Positions 28,778-35,423 of a stretch of 45,242 nt of DNA are shown piece after piece. The position numbers were made by a program, and so were the translations under genes. The notes beneath the pieces were generated by a model. That model was not told where the DNA came from. It did no database searches and was given only the letters and a program-made list of their open reading frames with translations. Numbering within the stretch: position 1 is the first letter of the stretch; every line of letters starts with the position of its first letter. This DNA comes from Chloroflexota bacterium (GTDB lineage Bacteria; Chloroflexota; UBA6077; SHYK01), in the NCBI GenBank assembly GCA_009377635.1, contig WHTR01000013.1, positions 1-45,242 of the forward strand, given 5' to 3'.

Positions 28778-30565
28778 TTGAGCCCCCATTCGTCCGCGGC
28801 CCTGCGCGACGGTCCGCCTCAGGCTGAGCCGCGTCAGCGCCCAGAGGCGAAAGGCATCTCGCGTTGGCTGGGTGGGCTCTTCATCATCGCCATGGCGCTG
28901 GGTGGCTGCGTCACCCCCAGCTCCCGTCAGGCCGACTCCTCGGACGCTGCCTCTCCGGAGGATCCTCCGAAGACCCTCCGCATCGCGTTGCAGGGCTTCC
29001 AGGAGCCGAAGGAGGGCCTGATCTCGTACGGGACGGCAGGCGGATTCGGCGATCTCGAACACTTCCTGATCTTCCACGCGAGCTTCACGGTGTACGATCC
29101 GCAGGGCAGGCTCGCGCCCCGCCTGGCCGAGAAGGCGCCCTCGCTCCAGGACGGCGACTGGAAGACGACGGCGGACGGACGGATGGAGGTGACTTGGCGC
29201 CTCCGCCCTGACTTGGTGTGGCACGACGGGACACCGCTCTCCGCCGAGGACTTCGTGTTCGGCGCTCAGGTCGTGCGCGATCCGGACGTCCCGACCACGC
29301 GCCCAGTGTGGGCGCAGCTCGTCTCGGAGGTTGAAGCGCCGGATCCGCACACGCTCATCGTCCACTGGGACCAGCCGTCGTTCCTGGGGGGCGGCTCCGG
29401 GGCGAGCGACATCCCGGCTTTGCCCCGGCACCTGCTCTCCGAGCTCTACGAGGGGGGCGACGCGCAGGCGTTCATCAATAGCGCGTACTGGAGCACCGAG
29501 TTCGTCGGCCTCGGCCCGTACCAACTGGACCGCTGGCAGCTGGGGAGCTTCATAGAGGGACGCGCGTTTGCTGACTACGTGCACGGAGAGCCCAGGATCG
29601 ATCGCATCGTCATCAGCTACGTCGGCGATGTGAATGCGATTGTCGCGGGCGTGCTCGCCGGCGATGTGGACGCGGTTCCCATGGGGTCCCGGCTTGACGT
29701 TGACCAGGTCGTCGCGATCCGCGACACGTGGGGCTCAGAGGGCGGAACCGCAATCGTGGTCCCCTTCGGCATTCGCAGCATCTGGCTCCAGTTCCGGGAT
29801 GCGACCGCGCCGTGGGCGCGAGACGTGCGGGTGCGGCGCGCAATGGTCCATGCCACGGACCGGCAATCTATGAGCGACGCGCTACAGTATGGCCTGGCCC
29901 CGGTCGCGGAGACGTTCGTTCTCCCAGACACCTGCGCCCAACGACCAGTTGAAGGGCAGCCCTGCGCCCGCTATCCGTTCGACGTGGCCCGGGCCCAGCA
30001 GCTGCTCGCCGAGGCAGGGTGGACTCCAGGTCCCGACGGCGTGCTTCGGGATCCAAGTGGGCAGCTCCTTTCGCTGGACCTCTCCGCGACGGGCCAGGGC
30101 AGCAACGTGCAGGAGATCGAGGCGGTGGCAAGCCAGTGGGAGAGCGCTGGCTTCCGCGTCGACCCGGTGCCGCTCCCGCCACAGGCTGCCAACCTGGACG
30201 AGCGGAAGAATGCCGTGCGCGGGGGCTTCCTCTGGCCGTGGAGCCTCTCCCTCACGGCGCCGCAGAACCTCGTGGCGTCTGAGATCGCGACCGAACGGAC
30301 TGCATGGAAGGGCCGCAACTACGGCGGGTTCCAGAATCTCGCCTACGACGGGCTCTACGAGCGGTTCGCCACGGCCCTGGAACGGACGGAGCGCGACCGG
30401 ACCGAGACAGAGATCATGCGGCTCCTCGCGGACGAGGTGCCGATCATCCCCATCTACTACTACGGGACCGGCGTGATCGCGCGAAAGTCGCTGACCGGAC
30501 CGGGCATGATCTCGCCCCTTCAGACGGCGAGCGCGTGGAACGTCCAGGAGTGGGATCTCCGGTAG
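28778..30565 (+). CDS. ABC transporter family-5 substrate-binding lipoprotein
   Basis: This 595-residue solute-binding protein of family 5 starts at TTG 28778, with GGGAG 9 bases upstream. It has an unusually long polar N-terminal segment of about 28 residues before the hydrophobic core and the lipobox ALGGC (Cys44). Family segments are LVWHDGTPLSAEDFVFG and STEFVGLGPYQLDRWQLG, and the C-terminus WNVQEWDLR matches the other three paralogues of the window. It is probably anchored outside the cytoplasmic membrane. The partner permease must be encoded elsewhere. Confidence 0.9.
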   Translation: MSPHSSAALRDGPPQAEPRQRPEAKGISRWLGGLFIIAMALGGCVTPSSRQADSSDAASPEDPPKTLRIALQGFQEPKEGLISYGTAGGFGDLEHFLIFHASFTVYDPQGRLAPRLAEKAPSLQDGDWKTTADGRMEVTWRLRPDLVWHDGTPLSAEDFVFGAQVVRDPDVPTTRPVWAQLVSEVEAPDPHTLIVHWDQPSFLGGGSGASDIPALPRHLLSELYEGGDAQAFINSAYWSTEFVGLGPYQLDRWQLGSFIEGRAFADYVHGEPRIDRIVISYVGDVNAIVAGVLAGDVDAVPMGSRLDVDQVVAIRDTWGSEGGTAIVVPFGIRSIWLQFRDATAPWARDVRVRRAMVHATDRQSMSDALQYGLAPVAETFVLPDTCAQRPVEGQPCARYPFDVARAQQLLAEAGWTPGPDGVLRDPSGQLLSLDLSATGQGSNVQEIEAVASQWESAGFRVDPVPLPPQAANLDERKNAVRGGFLWPWSLSLTAPQNLVASEIATERTAWKGRNYGGFQNLAYDGLYERFATALERTERDRTETEIMRLLADEVPIIPIYYYGTGVIARKSLTGPGMISPLQTASAWNVQEWDLR

Positions 30566-30581
30566 TGCGTCAGGTCACATG

Positions 30582-30604
30582 TCCGTTGCCGTAGCGGCAA
30601 CGGA
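30582..30604. repeat. Palindromic hairpin after the second binding-protein gene
   Basis: TCCGTTGCCG and CGGCAACGGA form a perfect 10-bp stem with a TAG loop, 17 bases past the stop codon at 30565. No T-run follows. It may stabilise the mRNA 3' end or act as a terminator-like element. Confidence 0.5.
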
Positions 30605-30606
30605 TG

Positions 30607-30646
30607 CGATTCCCCCTCTCCCGCTGCGGCGGGAGAGGGGCGATTC
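30607..30646. repeat. REP-like palindrome flanked by 6-base direct repeats
   Basis: A perfect 12-bp stem, CCCCTCTCCCGC (30613-30624) and its complement (30629-30640), has a TGCG loop. It is bounded exactly by CGATTC at 30607-30612 and CGATTC at 30641-30646. The direct repeats look like a target-site duplication around an inserted palindrome. Confidence 0.5.
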
Positions 30647-30841
30647 TGCGCCAGCTCGCATCGCGGGACGGGCAGGGCCACACACATCGTCCCTGACCCG
30701 CTAGCTGGATTCCCACGCGGATCGCCCACGGCTCCTGCAGGCGCGTGCCCCGGATCAGCCGGAGATCCATGAGCCGCTGAGGATTGACAGAAGGTCACAG
30801 CCCATCGCGGTAGCTTAGCTGCATAACTCGTCAACTTCCCC

Positions 30842-30871
30842 TTGACATCCCCCCGACGCCCGCCGTAGAGT
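30842..30871 (+). promoter_or_regulatory. Promoter of the tandem binding-protein genes
   Basis: TTGACA (30842-30847) and TAGAGT (30866-30871) are separated by 18 bases. The region from AACTTCCCC before the -35 to the CAAC repeats after the -10 closely resembles the promoter at 35059-35088. Confidence 0.65.
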
Positions 30872-30916
30872 GGCTGCACGTTTCGCAACCAAATCGCAAC
30901 GAAGGCTCAACCTCCC

Positions 30917-31174
30917 ATGAATCGTGTCGCAGCTCTGAACGGCCGCCCCGGGTCCGCCCTTTATGGCGGTGGCGACTGTTCATTCTTCGGGGCGGGCCGA
31001 AGGCCCATGAATCCTGAGCACGACGAGGCTGTGCGCGTCGCATTCCGTGCGCGCGTGCCTGGCAGAGGCCTCCCGTAGCAAGCACTCGCGCGGCTGGAAG
31101 AGGAGCGACAGCGCTGCATTCGAGCGATGCTTGAGCGTGGGGAGCCGGTGGCCGCGTTCGGTCCGCCGAGCTGA
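30917..31174 (+). pseudogene. Possible small gene interrupted by an in-frame TAG
   Basis: A frame beginning at ATG 30917 (or 31007) runs 53 codons to TAG at 31076-31078. It then continues in the same frame for 31 codons to TGA at 31172-31174. The part after the TAG (ARLEEERQRCIRAMLERGEP) looks like a normal charged helix, and TAG could derive from TGG by one change. No ribosome binding site is clear. It may be a relic, a read-through small protein, or a chance frame in a structured leader. The function is unknown. Confidence 0.3.
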
Positions 31175-31318
31175 CGCCGGTCGCGGGCCGCGAGGGCAAG
31201 ATCCGCGCGGTCCGAACGGAACCACTAAGCGGAATCCAAAGTGAGACCCGCAAGATGCCGTGCCTGCGGAATGCGGGAGTCACGGAGGGATGAGAATAGT
31301 GGGTTCAGGAGGAGCGAC

Positions 31319-33040
31319 ATGGGCTCCTGGAAGACGGTGCTCGTGGCCTCATTGGCCACCGAGATGCTCCTGACAGCCTGTGCCGCAACAGCACCTGGAG
31401 CTCCCGCCGTGACTCAGGAGCAGGGAGCGCCAGGCACGCAGCCCGCCGGCCTCAGACGGGTCACTGCGGCCATCCAGGGCGACCCGCATACCCTCTATCA
31501 GAAGCTGAATCCGGCCTCGCGGGTCCGCGGCATCGATGCGCTCGAGCAGGTCGTAGCAGCGGGCATGGCGACACCAGTGCCGGGGGGCGGGCTTCGGGCG
31601 CAGCTGGCCGAGGCGGTCCCCTCGGTGGAGAACGGCTTGTGGAGACTCCAGCTCGACGGACGGATGGAGACAACGTGGAAGATCAGAGATGGTGCTCGGT
31701 GGCACGACGGCACCCCGTTCACATCCGAGGACCTCGTCTTCACCATGAGTGTCGCCCGGGACAAGGACGTACCGATCTTCGGAGATATCGCATACGACTC
31801 CATCGATCAAGTCGAGGCGCCCAACAGTCAGACCGTCGTTGTGTATTGGGCAGAGCCCTTCATTGAGGCAGATACGCTCTTCAGCTATCAGCGCGGCGTG
31901 CCCATTCCTCGCCACCTTCTCGAGCAGGCGTACCTCGAAGAGAAGCCGAGCCTCACGGACCACCCGTACTGGAGCAACGAGTTCGTAGGCACTGGGCCCT
32001 TCACGCTCCGGGACTGGGTGCAGGGCAGCCACATGGTCTTCCAGGCGCATGACCACTATGTGCTGGGTCGACCGAAGATCGACGAGATCGAGGTGCAGTT
32101 CATCCAGGAGGCGAGCACCCTGGCAGCCAACATCCTGGCTGGCGCGGTGGAGCTGACGCTTGGACGGAACCTCAGTGGCGAGCAGGCGATCCAGGTGCGT
32201 GACCAGTGGCGCGATGGGCGCATGGCCATGTCGTTCGATAACTGGATCGCCCTCTACCCGCAGTTCATCAACCCGGATCCACCCATCGTGGGCAACGTGC
32301 AGTTCCGCCGAGGGCTCTTGCACGCGGTCAATCGCCAGGAACAGGTCGACGTGCTCACGGGGGGCACGAGTGCCGTCGCCGACAGCTTCATGAATCCGAA
32401 CCAACCCGAATATCGCGAGATCGAGGAGCGGAACGCCATCCGCTACGATCACGACCCGCGGAAAGCGGCCCAGTTGATCGAGAACCTGGGCTACCGGAAG
32501 GGAGGCGACGGCATCTTCCGCGACGCTCAAAACCAGCGCCTGTGGTCGCAGATCCGGACGACGGCGGGAGACGATCTCCGCGACAAGATGATCTTCGCCA
32601 TCGCAGATGATCTCCAGCGGGTCGGGGTCGATGCCCAGCCGGTGATTGTGCCGCGACAGCGCGCGGCGGACCAGGAGTACCGGGCCACGTTCGCGGCCTT
32701 TGAGCTCGTGCGGAACCCGAATGACGTCCGCGGCCTGCGCAGCATCCACAGCCGCAACACGCCACTACCGGAGAACAACTTCCGCGTTACGGGCAATCGA
32801 ATGCGTTACGCCAACCAAGAGCTCGACGGGCTGATCGACCGGTTCTTCGTGACCGTCCGGAAGCAGGGGCGCCTCGAGGTCCTCGGTCAAATCCTGCACC
32901 ACCTCTCCGATCAGGTCGTGATGATGGGCATTCTCTACAACACCTCCCCCACGTTGCTCAGCAATCGACTGGTCAACGTTGGCGCGGGCGGGCAAGGCGC
33001 GACGGAGGCATGGAACGCCCACGAGTGGGATGTCCGATGA
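31319..33040 (+). CDS. ABC transporter family-5 substrate-binding lipoprotein
   Basis: The 573-residue product is a family-5 solute-binding lipoprotein with signal peptide ending in LLTAC (Cys21). The ATG at 31319 has AGGAGG at 31307-31312; the frame upstream to 31241 lacks a signal sequence. Landmarks are ARWHDGTPFTSEDLVFTM and SNEFVGTGPFTLRDWVQG. It is the closest relative of the next gene, sharing order of motifs and length, so the pair arose by tandem duplication. It is preceded by a 440-base leader and a TTGACA promoter, which suggests separate control from the upstream binding-protein genes. Confidence 0.92.
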   Translation: MGSWKTVLVASLATEMLLTACAATAPGAPAVTQEQGAPGTQPAGLRRVTAAIQGDPHTLYQKLNPASRVRGIDALEQVVAAGMATPVPGGGLRAQLAEAVPSVENGLWRLQLDGRMETTWKIRDGARWHDGTPFTSEDLVFTMSVARDKDVPIFGDIAYDSIDQVEAPNSQTVVVYWAEPFIEADTLFSYQRGVPIPRHLLEQAYLEEKPSLTDHPYWSNEFVGTGPFTLRDWVQGSHMVFQAHDHYVLGRPKIDEIEVQFIQEASTLAANILAGAVELTLGRNLSGEQAIQVRDQWRDGRMAMSFDNWIALYPQFINPDPPIVGNVQFRRGLLHAVNRQEQVDVLTGGTSAVADSFMNPNQPEYREIEERNAIRYDHDPRKAAQLIENLGYRKGGDGIFRDAQNQRLWSQIRTTAGDDLRDKMIFAIADDLQRVGVDAQPVIVPRQRAADQEYRATFAAFELVRNPNDVRGLRSIHSRNTPLPENNFRVTGNRMRYANQELDGLIDRFFVTVRKQGRLEVLGQILHHLSDQVVMMGILYNTSPTLLSNRLVNVGAGGQGATEAWNAHEWDVR

Positions 33041-33053
33041 TACGGAGGTCCGT

Positions 33054-34769
33054 GTGAAACTGCCCACGCCACTCGGCATTGCCTGGGTAGTGCTGGCCAT
33101 TTTTCTCGCTGCCTGTTCGGGGCCCCAGGTTCCCCGGGAAACTGCCGGGGGCGCCGCGCCCACGAGGACGGGCCCCAAGCAGATCACCCTGGCGATTCTG
33201 GACGAGCCATCCACACTCAGCCAAGCCATCAATACGGCCGGGACCGGCTCCCGTCGTGGTGTGGGCGAGGCCGAGAAAATGTTCCATGCTGGGCTGACGG
33301 CGATGAACGGCGAGGGCGTCCTCACCCCCCAGCTCGCCGAAGCCGTGCCCTCCCTCGAGAACGGCAAGTGGAAGGTACTCGCCGACGGACGAATGGAGAC
33401 TTCCTGGAGGATCCGCGACAGGGTCGCCTGGCACGACGGCGCGCCGCTCACGACGGCCGACCTCGTGTTCACGACCGATGTGGTGCGGGACCGCGACATC
33501 GCCATCTCTAGTCATCCCGCCTACACGGCGATAGACACGGTCACCGCCGTCGATGATCGCACGATCACCGCGACCTGGAAGCAGCCATTAATCTCAGCCG
33601 ACCAGCTTTTCAGTTATGAGGCAGCGCTCCCCCTGCCGAATCACCTGCTCCAGCAGACCTATCGTGAGGAGAAGGCCACATTTCTCGAGCTGCCTTACTG
33701 GACGACCGAGTTCGTCGGGACAGGGCCGTTCAAGCTGTCCGAATTCGTCCGCGGCAGCCACATGATCCTGAGGGCGAACGAGGCCTACGCCCTCGGCAGG
33801 CCGAAACTCGATGAGATCGCCATCCGGTTCATTCCGGACCCGAACACGGTGATCGCGAATCTCCTGGCGAACGAGGTGGACATGACCCTCGGGCGTGGAA
33901 TCAGCCTCACACAGGCCTTGGATACCGACGTCCTGTGGGACAACGGGATAGGGGACGCCTCACCCAGCAATTGGGTAGCCCACTACGTCCAGCAGCTCTC
34001 GCCCAATCCGCCCGTCCTCAAGGACGTGCGATTCCGACAAGCGCTTGTACACGGAATGAATCGCGAGCAGATCTCCAACGAGCTGGAGGAGGGGATTGCA
34101 CCGATCGCCCACACGTTGCTGTACGTCAACGCGCCCGAATATCGGCAGGTCGAGTCCCAGATCGTCAAGTATGACTACGACCCGCGCAAGGCGGCGCAGC
34201 TCCTCGAGCAGCTGGGATATATGAAGCGCCCGGACGGGTTCTACTACGACACCGCCGGGCAACAGCTCGTTATCGAGAGCCGGACCAACGCCGGAGACGA
34301 CCTGAAGGAGAAGATCTTGTTGGCGAGCAATGACGGCTGGCGCCAGATCGGCATCGGGGTGAATACGGTCATCGTGCCCAGGCAGCAGGCCTCCGACCGG
34401 GAGTATCGAGCGACCAACCCCGGGATGGACCTCGTGCGTCAGCCGTTTGATCCGCTGCGATTTCACAGTCGGGAGATCCCGAATCCAGAGGTGCAGTGGA
34501 GGGGTGACAACCGGACCCGATACGGGAGCCCGGAGTTCGACTCGCTGATCGATCGATACTTCACGACGATTCAGGGCAGCGGGCGAACGCAGGTACTCGG
34601 GCAGTTGGTTCGGCACCTCTCCGAGGCCCTGCCGGCACTCGGCACGATCTACCCGGCGGAGCCGATCCTCATCAGTGAGCGTCTGGTGAACGTAGGGGCT
34701 GTACGGGGACAGCCGCTGGTCGGGGCCGCCGACGAGACCTGGAATGTCCACTTGTGGGATGCCAAGTAA
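33054..34769 (+). CDS. ABC transporter family-5 substrate-binding lipoprotein
   Basis: This 571-residue lipoprotein is a tandem paralogue of the previous gene. The start is GTG at 33054, with ACGGAGGT 5 bases upstream and 13 bases after the preceding stop. The lipobox is FLAAC (Cys21). Shared segments include VAWHDGAPLTTADLVFTTD, TEFVGTGPFKLSEFVRGSH and RLVNVGAV near the C-terminus. The two are surely cotranscribed. As with the other paralogues, no permease or ATPase gene is adjacent, so it may share a transporter encoded elsewhere or serve as a sensor or scavenger. Confidence 0.92.
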   Translation: MKLPTPLGIAWVVLAIFLAACSGPQVPRETAGGAAPTRTGPKQITLAILDEPSTLSQAINTAGTGSRRGVGEAEKMFHAGLTAMNGEGVLTPQLAEAVPSLENGKWKVLADGRMETSWRIRDRVAWHDGAPLTTADLVFTTDVVRDRDIAISSHPAYTAIDTVTAVDDRTITATWKQPLISADQLFSYEAALPLPNHLLQQTYREEKATFLELPYWTTEFVGTGPFKLSEFVRGSHMILRANEAYALGRPKLDEIAIRFIPDPNTVIANLLANEVDMTLGRGISLTQALDTDVLWDNGIGDASPSNWVAHYVQQLSPNPPVLKDVRFRQALVHGMNREQISNELEEGIAPIAHTLLYVNAPEYRQVESQIVKYDYDPRKAAQLLEQLGYMKRPDGFYYDTAGQQLVIESRTNAGDDLKEKILLASNDGWRQIGIGVNTVIVPRQQASDREYRATNPGMDLVRQPFDPLRFHSREIPNPEVQWRGDNRTRYGSPEFDSLIDRYFTTIQGSGRTQVLGQLVRHLSEALPALGTIYPAEPILISERLVNVGAVRGQPLVGAADETWNVHLWDAK

Positions 34770-35058
34770 TGCGAACTGCACGAGATGATGGGAACTTCCC
34801 CTTGCATGGTCCAACGTATTCGACGTCGAATGCAGGCAGCTCGTTCGTGCTCGCCGCGATTCGCCCGAGCACTGATCTGGCAAGTGGCACCAACTGGGTC
34901 CGCTATTCATCAAGATGTTGGCATCAGTGGAGTCAGCGCCACAACCTGCCAGGCATCGTACCAGCAGATGAGTCACCGATCAGTTGCTCATCGTAATGTA
35001 GTGACAAAGGGTCAGGGTGTACCGACGTAACTGAAACGTATAACTGGCTAACTTTTCC
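34770..35058. other. Intergenic region before the riboswitch promoter
   Basis: No gene is supported. A possible weak promoter, TTGCAT (34802-34807) and TCGAAT (34826-34831) with 18-base spacing, repeats the AACTTCCCCTTG context of the two stronger promoters. Its -10 falls in a perfect 14-base palindrome ATTCGACGTCGAAT (34818-34831). An ATG overlapping the stop at 34769 opens a 75-codon frame with no family resemblance. Confidence 0.35.
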
Positions 35059-35088
35059 TTGACATGGTCCCTGCGACCGCATTAACAT
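35059..35088 (+). promoter_or_regulatory. Promoter of the riboswitch-bactofilin transcript
   Basis: TTGACA (35059-35064) and TAACAT (35083-35088) have 18-base spacing. The start region downstream, GCAACCACTTCTCAAC, parallels that of the 30842 promoter (GCAACCAAATCGCAAC), so the two transcription starts are related. Confidence 0.7.
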
Positions 35089-35149
35089 CGCCTCACGGAT
35101 TTGCAACCACTTCTCAACTATCTCTCAACCGAGAAAGGCACACAACGCT

Positions 35150-35278
35150 ATAGCGCGCCGAGTCTCCGCGTTCAGCGCGGGGAGCGGGGGACCCACCGTT
35201 TCCGGGGTGTACGGTCCGACGGCATCGGACCTAGGGCGCTCAGACCCGAACCCCTCAGCTGACCTCGTAGGCGATCTG
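35150..35278 (+). ncRNA. c-di-AMP (ydaO/yuaA) riboswitch
   Basis: The sequence fits the ydaO-type aptamer. It has GCCGAGTC at the 5' end, the core GGGGGACCCA (35186-35195), GGGGTG (35203-35208), a variable hairpin CGGTCCGACGGCATCGGACC, GGGCGCTC, and the highly conserved 3' core CCCGAACCCCTCAGCTGACC followed by TCGTAGGCG, which pairs with the 5' CGCC. This class binds cyclic di-AMP and in Firmicutes and Actinobacteria usually turns genes for cell-wall hydrolases or ion transport off. Here it precedes a gene with a 3D cell-wall domain, exactly the expected regulon. Confidence 0.88.
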
Positions 35279-35353
35279 AGTCGCGCACTGCTTTCGGTCG
35301 GAGCCGATGGCCCGCGGCGTCTGTGTCGTCGTTCCGTGGACTCCCCCGCCGAT

Positions 35354-35417
35354 CTCCTTCCCGCGCGGTCCCTGTGAGCTCACAGCAGGACGGCTCGGCG
35401 TGCCTTCATGAAGGAGG
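35354..35417 (+). promoter_or_regulatory. Putative SD-sequestering expression platform
   Basis: The Shine-Dalgarno AAGGAGG (35411-35417) is the partner of two possible pairings: CCTTC in the palindrome CCTTCATGAAGG (35403-35414), and an upstream CTCCTTC (35354-35360) complementary to GAAGGAG (35410-35416). A 14-base palindrome CTGTGAGCTCACAG (35372-35385) lies between them. This suggests translational control by the riboswitch, though no ligand-dependent switch has been shown. Confidence 0.4.
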
Positions 35418-35423
35418 AAGCGC

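Larger units (their letters stand above)
30566..31318 (+). other. 753-base intergenic region with hairpins, promoter and structured leader
   Basis: This gap holds two strong palindromes (30582-30646), a promoter at 30842-30871, a CAAC-rich start region (30881-30912), GC-rich potential hairpins at 30940-31013, and a small amber-interrupted frame at 30917-31174. The leader between the promoter and the next start codon is about 440 bases long. No known riboswitch consensus was recognised in it. Confidence 0.6.

Noticed and set aside
30930-31200. Second c-di-AMP riboswitch in the leader of the binding-protein pair
   Set aside because: The promoter is similar, but the GGGGGACCC core and the CCCGAACCCCTCAGCT core are absent.
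31349-32749. 466-codon minus-strand frame
   Set aside because: It lies antisense to a clear lipoprotein gene and shows no domain.
34769-34996. Small gene starting on the stop codon of the last binding-protein gene
   Set aside because: The product has no resemblance to known proteins and the region contains promoter-like sequence; no support beyond an open frame.
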